DNA of 5,022 nucleotides from Actinomycetota bacterium (GTDB lineage: Bacteria; Actinomycetota; Actinomycetes; Nanopelagicales; Nanopelagicaceae), in contig WLHY01000073.1 of assembly GCA_009702465.1 (NCBI GenBank), positions 1 to 5,022 of the forward strand. The letters run 5' to 3'. Shown here piece by piece: positions 1-5,022 of the stretch; positions within the stretch are counted from its first letter, which is position 1; each line of letters begins with the position of its first letter. A program made the position numbers and the translations under genes. The notes under the pieces are model-generated. The model did no database searches and was not told the origin of the DNA. It saw nothing but the letters and a program-made list of their open reading frames with translations.

Positions 1-333
1 CATCCAGCAACTCAGCAAGTGTTAAGAAGGCAAATCTTTAATACGGATGATTTGATCGCTCGCGAACAATCTCACCTGCCACCTTTCTATCGAACGGCAA
101 CCATTAAAGGTGAATCAAGTGAACTTGCAAAATTTGCCGAAAATTTAAGAGGTAGATACTCATTTATCCTCTCTGGACCAATTTCAATTGATCAATTCAA
201 AAGTTATTTGATAGTCAGATCTGATATTCCTTCAGCTGCAACCCTGGTTGAATTGCTAGATGATGTTGTAAGGGTCCAGGGAGTCAAAGGAAGAGCAATC
301 TTTGATATTCGTTTTGATACCTATAATTTATAG
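1..333 (+). CDS. priA: Primosomal protein N' (PriA), C-terminal end, 5'-truncated by window edge
   Basis: The frame is open from base 1 (first visible codons read H-P-A-T-Q-Q) to a TAG at 331-333, so this is the last 110 codons of a longer gene and not a small gene starting at the GTG at 19. PriA recognises stalled forks and loads the replicative helicase during replication restart. The visible part matches the C-terminal PriA domain: an 'HP..Q.L.R' opening, then 'AREQSHLPPFYRTATIKG', equivalent to the family's 'ELxxRxxxxLPPxxRxAxxxG'. A 'SGPI' element follows (the usual 'GP.P'), and the protein ends in 'FDIRFDTYNL', resembling the family's closing 'vDvdP..l'. The helicase motifs and zinc-binding cysteines lie outside the window, so it cannot be judged whether the ATPase is intact; mycobacterial-type PriA proteins often have degenerate motifs. 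Position immediately before def-fmt-rsmB is the usual actinobacterial context and supports the call. Confidence 0.82.
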   Translation, partial: HPATQQVLRRQIFNTDDLIAREQSHLPPFYRTATIKGESSELAKFAENLRGRYSFILSGPISIDQFKSYLIVRSDIPSAATLVELLDDVVRVQGVKGRAIFDIRFDTYNL

Positions 334-335
334 CC

Positions 336-361
336 GATACGCAGCCTGGTTGTGTCGTATC
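336..361. repeat. 6-bp inverted repeat in the priA-def gap
   Basis: GATACG (336-341) and CGTATC (356-361) are perfect reverse complements separated by 14 nt. They begin 2 bp after the priA stop. In RNA this would be a short hairpin, but no U-run follows, so it does not look like an intrinsic terminator. On DNA the right arm overlaps the putative -10 hexamer of def, and the left arm lies where a -35 element would sit. An operator role is therefore conceivable but unproven; a 6-bp repeat can also occur by chance. Confidence 0.35.
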
Positions 362-370
362 ATTAACGCA
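358..370 (+). promoter_or_regulatory. Putative -10 element and start point for a leaderless def transcript
   Basis: TATCAT at 358-363 fits the TAnnnT pattern of a housekeeping -10 hexamer. Its last T is 7 nt before the A of the def ATG at 370, which is the usual distance to a transcription start. A transcript begun there would carry no 5' UTR. The bases upstream of the ATG (about 355-369) contain no purine-rich Shine-Dalgarno sequence, which agrees with leaderless translation, a mode common in actinobacteria. No good -35 hexamer is seen about 17 bp upstream (near 335-340). This is an inference from position and pattern only. Confidence 0.38.
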
Positions 371-930
371 TGAGTATCCAACCAATAAGGCTATTTGGGG
401 ATCCAGTTCTTCTTTCGCCCGCTGCACCAGTTGTCGATTTTGATAAAGAGTTGCGTAAATTGGTAAAGGATCTAACCGAAACCATGCAGAACGCACCCGG
501 AGCAGGTTTAGCAGCGCCACAAATAGGTGTGCAGTTGCGAGTTTTTGTTTGGGATGTCGATGACGAGCTTGGGCATCTGGTCAACCCATCTTTGGATCTA
601 AGCGATGAGATACAGGAAGGTTTGGAAGGATGTTTATCTTTTCCAGAGCTTACCTACGAAACGCCAAGAGCTCTTCGCGTAGTAGCTAAAGGATTCAATA
701 TGCATGGTGATCCCATCACGATCGAGGGTAGTGAGTTACTAGCGCGTGCTCTACAACATGAGACTGATCACCTAGATGGTATTTTGTTTATTGATCGATT
801 AAGTCAGGCGAATCGCAAAGCTGCCATGAAAGAGATTCGTGAATCAGAGTGGTTTGGCGTAGCAGCTGAAAGTGGTTTAACTCCTCGCATTAAAATTTCA
901 CCTCACCAGACATTTGGCGCCGGGTTTTAA
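370..930 (+). CDS. def: Peptide deformylase
   Basis: This metalloenzyme removes the formyl group from the N-terminal formyl-methionine of nascent proteins at the ribosome exit. All three signature motifs of the 186-residue product are intact. Motif 1 is GAGLAAPQIG at residues 44-53, with Gln51 stabilising the oxyanion. Motif 2 is EGCLS at 86-90, with Cys88 as a metal ligand. Motif 3 is QHETDHLDG at 129-137, with His130 and His134 as ligands and Glu131 as the catalytic base. Length is normal for the family. The C-terminal tail 'SPHQTFGAGF' resembles the 'SPH..FG.G' ending common in actinobacterial deformylases. The ATG at 370 puts 'IRLFGDPVL' at the proper N-terminal position. No Shine-Dalgarno precedes it, so it may be read from a leaderless mRNA. 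It sits 36 bp after priA and 3 bp before fmt, whose product adds the group Def removes. Confidence 0.97.
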   Translation: MSIQPIRLFGDPVLLSPAAPVVDFDKELRKLVKDLTETMQNAPGAGLAAPQIGVQLRVFVWDVDDELGHLVNPSLDLSDEIQEGLEGCLSFPELTYETPRALRVVAKGFNMHGDPITIEGSELLARALQHETDHLDGILFIDRLSQANRKAAMKEIRESEWFGVAAESGLTPRIKISPHQTFGAGF

Positions 931-933
931 CCA

Positions 934-1851
934 TTGAAGATAGCGATCGCCTCTTCATCATTAGTTTCAACTGATGCTATAGAAAGCTTACAAAGTTGGA
1001 GAGATGTCGAGCTTGTTTCAATTTTTACTAATCCAGATAAAGCTTCTGGAAGAGGGCAGAAGTTAACAGAGAATCAATTTGCACAATGGGCGACTTCAAA
1101 AGAGTTAAAAGTATTTAAACCGAGCGATGAAGCAGAATTACTCCATCTCCTTCGAACAAATGAGATCGAACTATTGATCACAATTGCGTACGGCCATATT
1201 CTCTCCTTACCAGTTTTGCAAACTCCAAAATATGGCTGCATTAATCTGCATTTCTCACTTTTACCCAAGTATCGGGGTGCAGCACCTGTGCAATGGACAC
1301 TTTTGAATGGAGAGACCAAAACTGGAATAACTGTATTTAATCTTGATCAAGGAATGGATACTGGACCAATCCTTAGACAGCAACTTGTTGATATAGATCC
1401 AGATGATTCAACCAGCTCACTTCTTGAAAAATTAAGTGCCCTTAGCGGTGATTTATTGAAGGAGAGCATCACTGCAATCAAGAGCGGAGAGAAAGGATCT
1501 CCTCAATCAAATATTGATGTCTCTCTTGCGCCAAAAATATTGAAGGAGGCTGGCCGCATTAATTGGCGCGGCACATCAGCGAGTATTTACAATCAATATC
1601 GAGCGTTATCTGAAAATCCTGGTATTTTCACCGAACTAAATGGGCTGCGTATCCGGATTAATCGCTTGGCTATAAGCAACAGATCTTTAGATGGCAAGGG
1701 ATCCGGCAGCTTCATTGATGGGAAATTATTGATTGCTACAGATGATTTTGCCGTCGAGTTAATTTCGGTTACTCCTGAAGGTCGTAAAGAGATGAGCGGA
1801 GCCGCTTTCTTCAATGGTTTGCAAAGTAAGGCGGAGCTCTCTTTTGCGTAA
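934..1851 (+). CDS. fmt: Methionyl-tRNA formyltransferase, TTG start
   Basis: Fmt transfers a formyl group from 10-formyltetrahydrofolate to Met-tRNA(fMet), making the initiator tRNA. The 305-residue product shows 'NPDKASGRGQKL' (33-44) and then the catalytic core. Asn104 and His106 lie in 'CINLHFSLLPKYRGAAP', and Asp142 in 'LDQGMDTGPI', matching the Asn-His-Asp set of E. coli Fmt. The C-terminal OB-like tRNA-binding domain spans roughly 205-305, including 'INWRGTSASIYNQYRAL' and 'AVELISVTPEGRKEMSG'. The start is forced: the def TAA at 928-930 is in the same frame, only one codon (CCA) separates it from TTG 934, and the family's N-terminal beta strand (KIAIA) begins right there. No strong ribosome-binding site is seen; the 3-nt gap suggests coupling to def. 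The usual N-terminal loop 'AGTPxFA' is replaced by 'ASSSLVS', which is unusual, while every catalytic residue is kept. Confidence 0.95.
   Translation: MKIAIASSSLVSTDAIESLQSWRDVELVSIFTNPDKASGRGQKLTENQFAQWATSKELKVFKPSDEAELLHLLRTNEIELLITIAYGHILSLPVLQTPKYGCINLHFSLLPKYRGAAPVQWTLLNGETKTGITVFNLDQGMDTGPILRQQLVDIDPDDSTSSLLEKLSALSGDLLKESITAIKSGEKGSPQSNIDVSLAPKILKEAGRINWRGTSASIYNQYRALSENPGIFTELNGLRIRINRLAISNRSLDGKGSGSFIDGKLLIATDDFAVELISVTPEGRKEMSGAAFFNGLQSKAELSFA
1831..1836 (+). promoter_or_regulatory. Ribosome-binding site that favours TTG 1844 as the rsmB start
   Basis: Within the last codons of fmt, bases 1831-1836 read GCGGAG, containing GGAG at 1833-1836. This core ends 7 nt before the TTG at 1844, an ideal Shine-Dalgarno spacing. 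The in-frame ATG at 1814 lies upstream of this site and cannot use it. Initiation at 1844 gives an 8-nt overlap with the fmt stop, typical of translationally coupled genes. Confidence 0.6.
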
Positions 1852-3172
1852 ACCATCACCTAGCAAAGCTAGATTACTTGCTTATGAATTAATAACTCAG
1901 GTCAATCGTGAAGGTGCATTCGCCAATATTAGATTGCCAGAGCTTTTACGTAAAAGTAAATTATTGCCGGTAGATCGAAATCTTGCCACCGAGATCTCTT
2001 ATGGAACATTACGAATGCAACATAGACATGATTTTATTGCAAAAAAATATATTGATCGAGATTTTGAAAGTTTAGATACCCAGATTCAAGATCTACTTCG
2101 TATGGGAATCCATCAACTTACCCAGATGCGAATCCCAGATCATGCAGCGGTGGGAGAGACGGTCGAGGTGGCTAGATATGTGGCTGGTGATTCTAAGGCT
2201 AGTTATATAAATGCGGTATTGCGTAAGGTTGCAGTGGATTCAAAGATCGAAGAGGAGATAAAGGATCTGCCGACAGCGCAAAGGCTGAGCATTGAATACA
2301 GCCATCCAATTTGGATAATCAATGCATTTTATGATCAATTAAAAGATTGGACTGAGGTAGAGCAGCTGTTACAGGCAGATAACAAGGCAGTCAAACCAGA
2401 TATTGTGCGTTGGCCAGGTAAATCATCAGTTGAGGAGTTTGTTGAACTTGGTGCGCAGCCGATCGCTGGTGTATTAAATGGATATCAAATCGAGGTAATT
2501 CCCTCTGAATTTATGCCAATCATTGAACGAAGGGCTGGTGTCCAAGATCGTGGCTCGCAGATTGTGGTTGAGAATTTTCTAGCAACTTGGGAACCAAATT
2601 TAGGATGGTTAGATATGTGTGCCGGCCCTGGCGGTAAAGCTGCGTACTTGTTTCACTCCTTGAGTGAGCGCGAACCATCAGTTGATTTTCTCGCTAATGA
2701 ACCTATTGCCCATCGAGCTGAATTAGTGAAACGGGTTGTAAACAATCAGCAGGTGATATCTCTTGATGGCCGGGTGCCTCAAAGCTTTGAACGCAAATTT
2801 GATCGTATTTTAGTTGATGCACCATGTTCAGGGCTCGGTGCATTACGTAGACGCCCAGAGGCTAGATGGCGTAGAACTTTAAAGGATCTGAAGGAGTTGG
2901 TTGTAATTCAACGAGAGCTACTAAGTAGTGCAAGAGAGTTACTCAATCCTGGTGGGATCATTGCCTATGTAACCTGCTCGCCTCATCTAAGTGAAAGTAA
3001 GGCACAGGTGGTGAATTTCCTCGCGGATTACCCCGATATGGTCTTACTTGACATCAACAGCCTACCCGGAGCAAATATTGCTGGGCACTTACCAGATGGC
3101 ACAGTTCAATTATGGAGCCATCGCGATAACTCTGACAGTATGTTTATGGCACTCTTACAAAGGGCTAGATAG
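1844..3172 (+). CDS. rsmB: 16S rRNA (cytosine-967-C5)-methyltransferase RsmB/Fmu/Sun
   Basis: RsmB methylates C967 of 16S rRNA in the small ribosomal subunit, using S-adenosylmethionine. From the TTG start the product is 442 residues. A NusB-like RNA-binding domain fills about residues 5-130 ('ARLLAYELITQV', 'AFANIRLPELL', 'YINAVLRKV'). 'VQDRGSQIV' (233-241) leads into the Rossmann methyltransferase fold. SAM motif I is LDMCAGPGGKAAYL (256-269). Motif IV is LVDAPCSGLGALRRRPEARW (323-342), with Cys328 needed for product release. Motif VI is YVTCSPHLSES (375-385), with Cys378 as the nucleophile. The whole two-cysteine RNA m5C mechanism is therefore present. TTG 1844 is preferred over ATG 1814 because it has a well-spaced GGAG and places 'RKPSPSKARLLAYEL' at the N-terminus, as in the family; the ATG would add 10 residues and a 38-nt overlap. 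It overlaps fmt by 8 nt and ends 9 nt before rpe. Confidence 0.94.
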   Translation: MRKPSPSKARLLAYELITQVNREGAFANIRLPELLRKSKLLPVDRNLATEISYGTLRMQHRHDFIAKKYIDRDFESLDTQIQDLLRMGIHQLTQMRIPDHAAVGETVEVARYVAGDSKASYINAVLRKVAVDSKIEEEIKDLPTAQRLSIEYSHPIWIINAFYDQLKDWTEVEQLLQADNKAVKPDIVRWPGKSSVEEFVELGAQPIAGVLNGYQIEVIPSEFMPIIERRAGVQDRGSQIVVENFLATWEPNLGWLDMCAGPGGKAAYLFHSLSEREPSVDFLANEPIAHRAELVKRVVNNQQVISLDGRVPQSFERKFDRILVDAPCSGLGALRRRPEARWRRTLKDLKELVVIQRELLSSARELLNPGGIIAYVTCSPHLSESKAQVVNFLADYPDMVLLDINSLPGANIAGHLPDGTVQLWSHRDNSDSMFMALLQRAR

Positions 3173-3181
3173 GGCAAAATA

Positions 3182-3868
3182 ATGAGCAGAGGATTGAGTG
3201 CACATATAAATCCAAGTATTTTAAATGCTGATTTCAATGATCTCGAGAATGAGATTAACAAGATCGCCATGGTTTCGGATCTACTCCACTTAGATATTAT
3301 GGACAATAAATTTGTGCCAAACCAAACATTCACCTTTGAACGAGCATCAGAGATTATCGCCCTCTCAAGTATTGGCGTTGATGCTCATTTAATGATTGAA
3401 AATCCCGATGAATTAGCCCCCAAGTACGCGCAGGCTGGCTGTATCTCAGTTACATTTCACTTCGAGGCCGCTGCCGCAGTACCTGCTCTCATTGCAAATA
3501 TAAAATCCAATGGTGCGAAGGTTGGCATAGCGATCAAACCAAAGACATCCTTTGCCGAGATTGAAAAGTATTTAAGTGATATTGATATGTTATTGATCAT
3601 GACGGTAGAACCCGGTTTCGGCGGTCAAAGTTTTATGGCGGATCAAATGGAGAAAGTTTCTACTGCAAGACAGTCACTTACCGATAAAGGCTTGCACAAA
3701 ACTTTATTGCAAGTAGATGGCGGAATTTCGGAGGAGACAATATCTATTGCCGCCAAAGCTGGCGCTGATTGTTTTGTCGCAGGAAGCGCGGTTTATCGCA
3801 GTGAAGATCCGGCACAAATGGTGAAGCGATTGCGCTCTTTAGCAAACTTAGAATTAACTAAAGGTTGA
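3182..3868 (+). CDS. rpe: Ribulose-phosphate 3-epimerase
   Basis: Rpe interconverts D-ribulose 5-phosphate and D-xylulose 5-phosphate in the non-oxidative pentose phosphate pathway in the cytoplasm. The 228-residue TIM barrel has all its signatures: 'INPSILNADF' (9-18), 'LHLDIMDNKFVPN' (35-47), 'DAHLMI' (67-72), 'MTVEPGFGGQSF' (140-151) and 'QVDGGISEETI' (177-187), followed by the phosphate-binding 'FVAGSAVY' (198-205). The metal ligands are His36, Asp38, His69 and Asp179, with Asp38 and Asp179 also acting as the acid/base pair. Length is normal. ATG 3182 is preceded by AGGG at 3171-3174, 7 nt away, a modest ribosome-binding site overlapping the rsmB stop. It is probably the last gene of the def-fmt-rsmB-rpe unit. 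Its final 11 nt overlap the 3' end of serB on the opposite strand. Confidence 0.97.
   Translation: MSRGLSAHINPSILNADFNDLENEINKIAMVSDLLHLDIMDNKFVPNQTFTFERASEIIALSSIGVDAHLMIENPDELAPKYAQAGCISVTFHFEAAAAVPALIANIKSNGAKVGIAIKPKTSFAEIEKYLSDIDMLLIMTVEPGFGGQSFMADQMEKVSTARQSLTDKGLHKTLLQVDGGISEETISIAAKAGADCFVAGSAVYRSEDPAQMVKRLRSLANLELTKG
3858..3868. other. Tail-to-tail overlap of rpe and serB coding ends
   Basis: The rpe TGA occupies 3866-3868 on the + strand. The serB stop is read on the - strand from CTA at 3858-3860, that is TAG. The 11 bp between and including these codons therefore encode the last residues of both proteins. There is no spacer for a conventional bidirectional terminator, so the two mRNAs are expected to be complementary at their 3' ends for at least this length. 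Confidence 0.9.
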
Positions 3869-5021
3869 GCAGTAGCGGTAACGCTCGCATATCAGATTGA
3901 GAGATGGTTGATTTCGCACCTTGTCGTACAACCTCTTTAGCAAGGTATGCGAAGCTGTATCCGGCGGCGGCCATCATCTTTAAATCATTGGCTCCATCTC
4001 CAATAGCAATTGTGTTTGAGAGTGGAATTGATTCTAATTGAGCTGCCTTGCGCATTGATTCAGCTTTACCTGAGCCATCAATAATCTCACCCGTTAACTT
4101 GCCGGTAAGAGTTGAGTTTGCAATGTCCAATGTGTTTGCGAAAACATAATCTACTTCAACCTGTGCCAAGAATTTTTCTATTACTTGAGTAAAGCCCCCG
4201 CTTACAACCGCAACCTTGTGTCCCATTTCTTTAATATATTTTAGGGTTTCAATTACGCCAGAATTAAAGTTCAGTAAATCGGTGGTTTCTTTCAATACGC
4301 TTTCTGGAAGGCCGGCCAGTAGTGCAACCCTTTGGCGAAGAGATTGTTCAAAATCTAGCTCACCATTCATGGCCATTGCAGTAATCTTTGAAACCTCTTC
4401 TCCTTTATTTGCTTTGACCGCTAGCAGATCTATCACTTCCTCTTTGATTAAAGTTGAGTCCATATCAAAAACAAATAACTTCTTTACTTTTTGAAATAGT
4501 TGAGTTGTTAAACAAAGATCGATTCCTTCCGCCAAACCAATCTCCTTTAGTTGATCTTGAAGCTCAATATGATTTAAACCAGTTTTTCCTATTTGAAATG
4601 TTATTGCGTTCAAATCAGATAGGCGATTTAATTTAATATCGAGGATATTTGCCTTTATTTGGTAAATATATCGAGCCACCGTAGCGATTTTTTTAGGGTC
4701 GAGGTGGAGATCAACCATTGAAATATAGGCATGTTCTAACTGCTCTTGATTATTTGGATGTTGTGAAAAATCTATTGCCACATCAAATGAGGAGTTATTG
4801 GCAAGCTCTAGTAGGTCTGATTCAACTGCCAAGGCATGATCTGGAAGTAAATTGATCAGTATGGTTTGAAGCAACCGGTCAGCGGTTACGATCTGTTTGA
4901 TGTCGATAATCTGTACGGAAAATTCCGCCAGCTTGCTGAGCACTTTGGAGGTGATTCCTGGTTCATCAACTCCTGAGACCAGAATCAGGCCAGTAAACTC
5001 TCGATTTTTGTCGACGCTCAT
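3858..5021 (-). CDS. serB: Phosphoserine phosphatase with two N-terminal ACT domains (SerB2-like)
   Basis: SerB hydrolyses O-phosphoserine to serine, the last step of serine biosynthesis. The 387-residue product has two parts. Residues about 8-85 form an ACT domain ('LVSGVDEPGITSKVLSKL'), and about 97-172 look like a second ACT module, the arrangement of the roughly 400-residue mycobacterial SerB2. In such enzymes ACT domains bind amino acids and control activity and oligomerisation, so serine feedback is possible here by inference. The HAD phosphatase follows. Motif I is FDMDSTLI (185-192), with nucleophile Asp186 and acid/base Asp188. Motif II Ser274 lies in 'VVSGGF', Lys319 in 'GKAES', and motif III is 'GDGANDLKMM' (341-350) with Asp342 and Asp346. 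All key residues are present. ATG 5021 suits the family, but only one base lies upstream in the window, so its promoter, ribosome-binding site and any earlier start are unseen. Confidence 0.95.
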   Translation of the reverse strand: MSVDKNREFTGLILVSGVDEPGITSKVLSKLAEFSVQIIDIKQIVTADRLLQTILINLLPDHALAVESDLLELANNSSFDVAIDFSQHPNNQEQLEHAYISMVDLHLDPKKIATVARYIYQIKANILDIKLNRLSDLNAITFQIGKTGLNHIELQDQLKEIGLAEGIDLCLTTQLFQKVKKLFVFDMDSTLIKEEVIDLLAVKANKGEEVSKITAMAMNGELDFEQSLRQRVALLAGLPESVLKETTDLLNFNSGVIETLKYIKEMGHKVAVVSGGFTQVIEKFLAQVEVDYVFANTLDIANSTLTGKLTGEIIDGSGKAESMRKAAQLESIPLSNTIAIGDGANDLKMMAAAGYSFAYLAKEVVRQGAKSTISQSDMRALPLLLNL

Positions 5022-5022
5022 A

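Noticed and set aside
19..333. A short stand-alone gene beginning at GTG 19
   Set aside because: The frame is open back to base 1 and the upstream residues (HPATQQ) fit PriA, so this is the tail of a truncated priA, not a 104-residue gene.
284..584. Two minus-strand open frames across the end of priA and the start of def
   Set aside because: They are antisense to well-supported genes, resemble no family I recognise, and carry low-complexity, frame-shadow sequence.
1814..1843. ATG 1814 as the rsmB start
   Set aside because: It needs a 38-nt overlap with fmt, adds 10 residues atypical of the family, and lies upstream of the well-placed GGAG that serves TTG 1844.
1074..1859. Minus-strand open frames of 81 and 88 codons within fmt
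   Set aside because: Both lie antisense to conserved fmt coding sequence and show no motif or ribosome-binding site of their own.
2041..2047. A-AAA-AAA run in rsmB that matches a -1 frameshift heptamer
   Set aside because: The zero frame continues intact through the full methyltransferase, and a -1 shift would meet TGA at 2053-2055. No stimulatory structure is evident, so it is most likely two ordinary Lys codons after an Ala codon.
3106..3333. Minus-strand open frame across the rsmB-rpe junction with a hydrophobic stretch
   Set aside because: The hydrophobicity is what antisense reading of conserved charged and polar codons tends to give; no start signal or recognisable domain is present.
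3874..3885. GNRA-type mini-hairpin AGCG-GTAA-CGCT as an rpe terminator
   Set aside because: The stem is only 4 bp and no T-run follows; it also encodes the C-terminus of SerB, so a terminator call is not supported.
3918..3946. Inverted repeat ACCTTG/CAAGGT after the rpe stop as a terminator
   Set aside because: It has a 17-nt loop, AT-rich pairing and no T-run, and lies in conserved serB coding sequence near motif III; chance is the simplest explanation.
4216..4636. Two plus-strand open frames opposite serB
   Set aside because: They are shadows of the serB HAD and ACT coding region, with no family resemblance.
1..5022. tRNA/rRNA genes, CRISPR arrays, insertion sequences, prophage or a novel defence system
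   Set aside because: Almost every base is accounted for by six conserved housekeeping genes; no direct-repeat array, transposase, integrase or RNA gene pattern was seen.

Overview
The window is a compact, fully coding stretch of bacterial chromosome carrying housekeeping genes. From left to right it holds the 3' end of priA (replication restart), then def (peptide deformylase), fmt (methionyl-tRNA formyltransferase), rsmB (16S rRNA m5C967 methyltransferase) and rpe (ribulose-phosphate 3-epimerase), all on the + strand. A tandem-ACT serB (phosphoserine phosphatase) lies on the - strand and converges on rpe. The order priA-def-fmt-rsmB-rpe is a familiar actinobacterial cluster. Several details point the same way: the PriA tail, the 'CAGPGGKAA' and 'TCSPHL' variants in RsmB, the 'SPHQTFGAGF' tail of Def, and the two-ACT SerB layout seen in mycobacterial SerB2. 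Composition is only mid-40s % GC by eye and the spacing is very tight. That would fit a low-GC, streamlined actinobacterium such as the freshwater acI/Nanopelagicales group, but this placement is an inference and not proven here.

Layout. Positions 1-333 encode the last 110 codons of PriA. The next 36 bp (334-369) form the only real intergenic gap. It holds a 6-bp inverted repeat and a TATCAT hexamer placed so that transcription could begin at the def ATG itself, giving a leaderless mRNA. From def onward the genes are packed: 3 nt between def and fmt, an 8-nt fmt/rsmB overlap, and 9 nt between rsmB and rpe. They are probably cotranscribed and partly translationally coupled. fmt and, most likely, rsmB start with TTG. 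rpe and serB overlap tail to tail by 11 bp, with no convincing terminator between them.

How the genes fit together. Fmt formylates initiator Met-tRNA and Def removes the formyl group from the finished chain, so the two bracket the N-formyl-methionine cycle. RsmB modifies the small ribosomal subunit. Rpe belongs to the pentose phosphate pathway and SerB completes serine biosynthesis. Serine feeds one-carbon folate, the source of Fmt's formyl donor, although no regulatory link is visible. I found no mobile element, CRISPR array, RNA gene, prophage or novel defence system. The points worth a second look are small: the possible leaderless def promoter with its overlapping repeat, the altered N-terminal loop of Fmt, the TTG starts, and the overlapping convergent gene ends.
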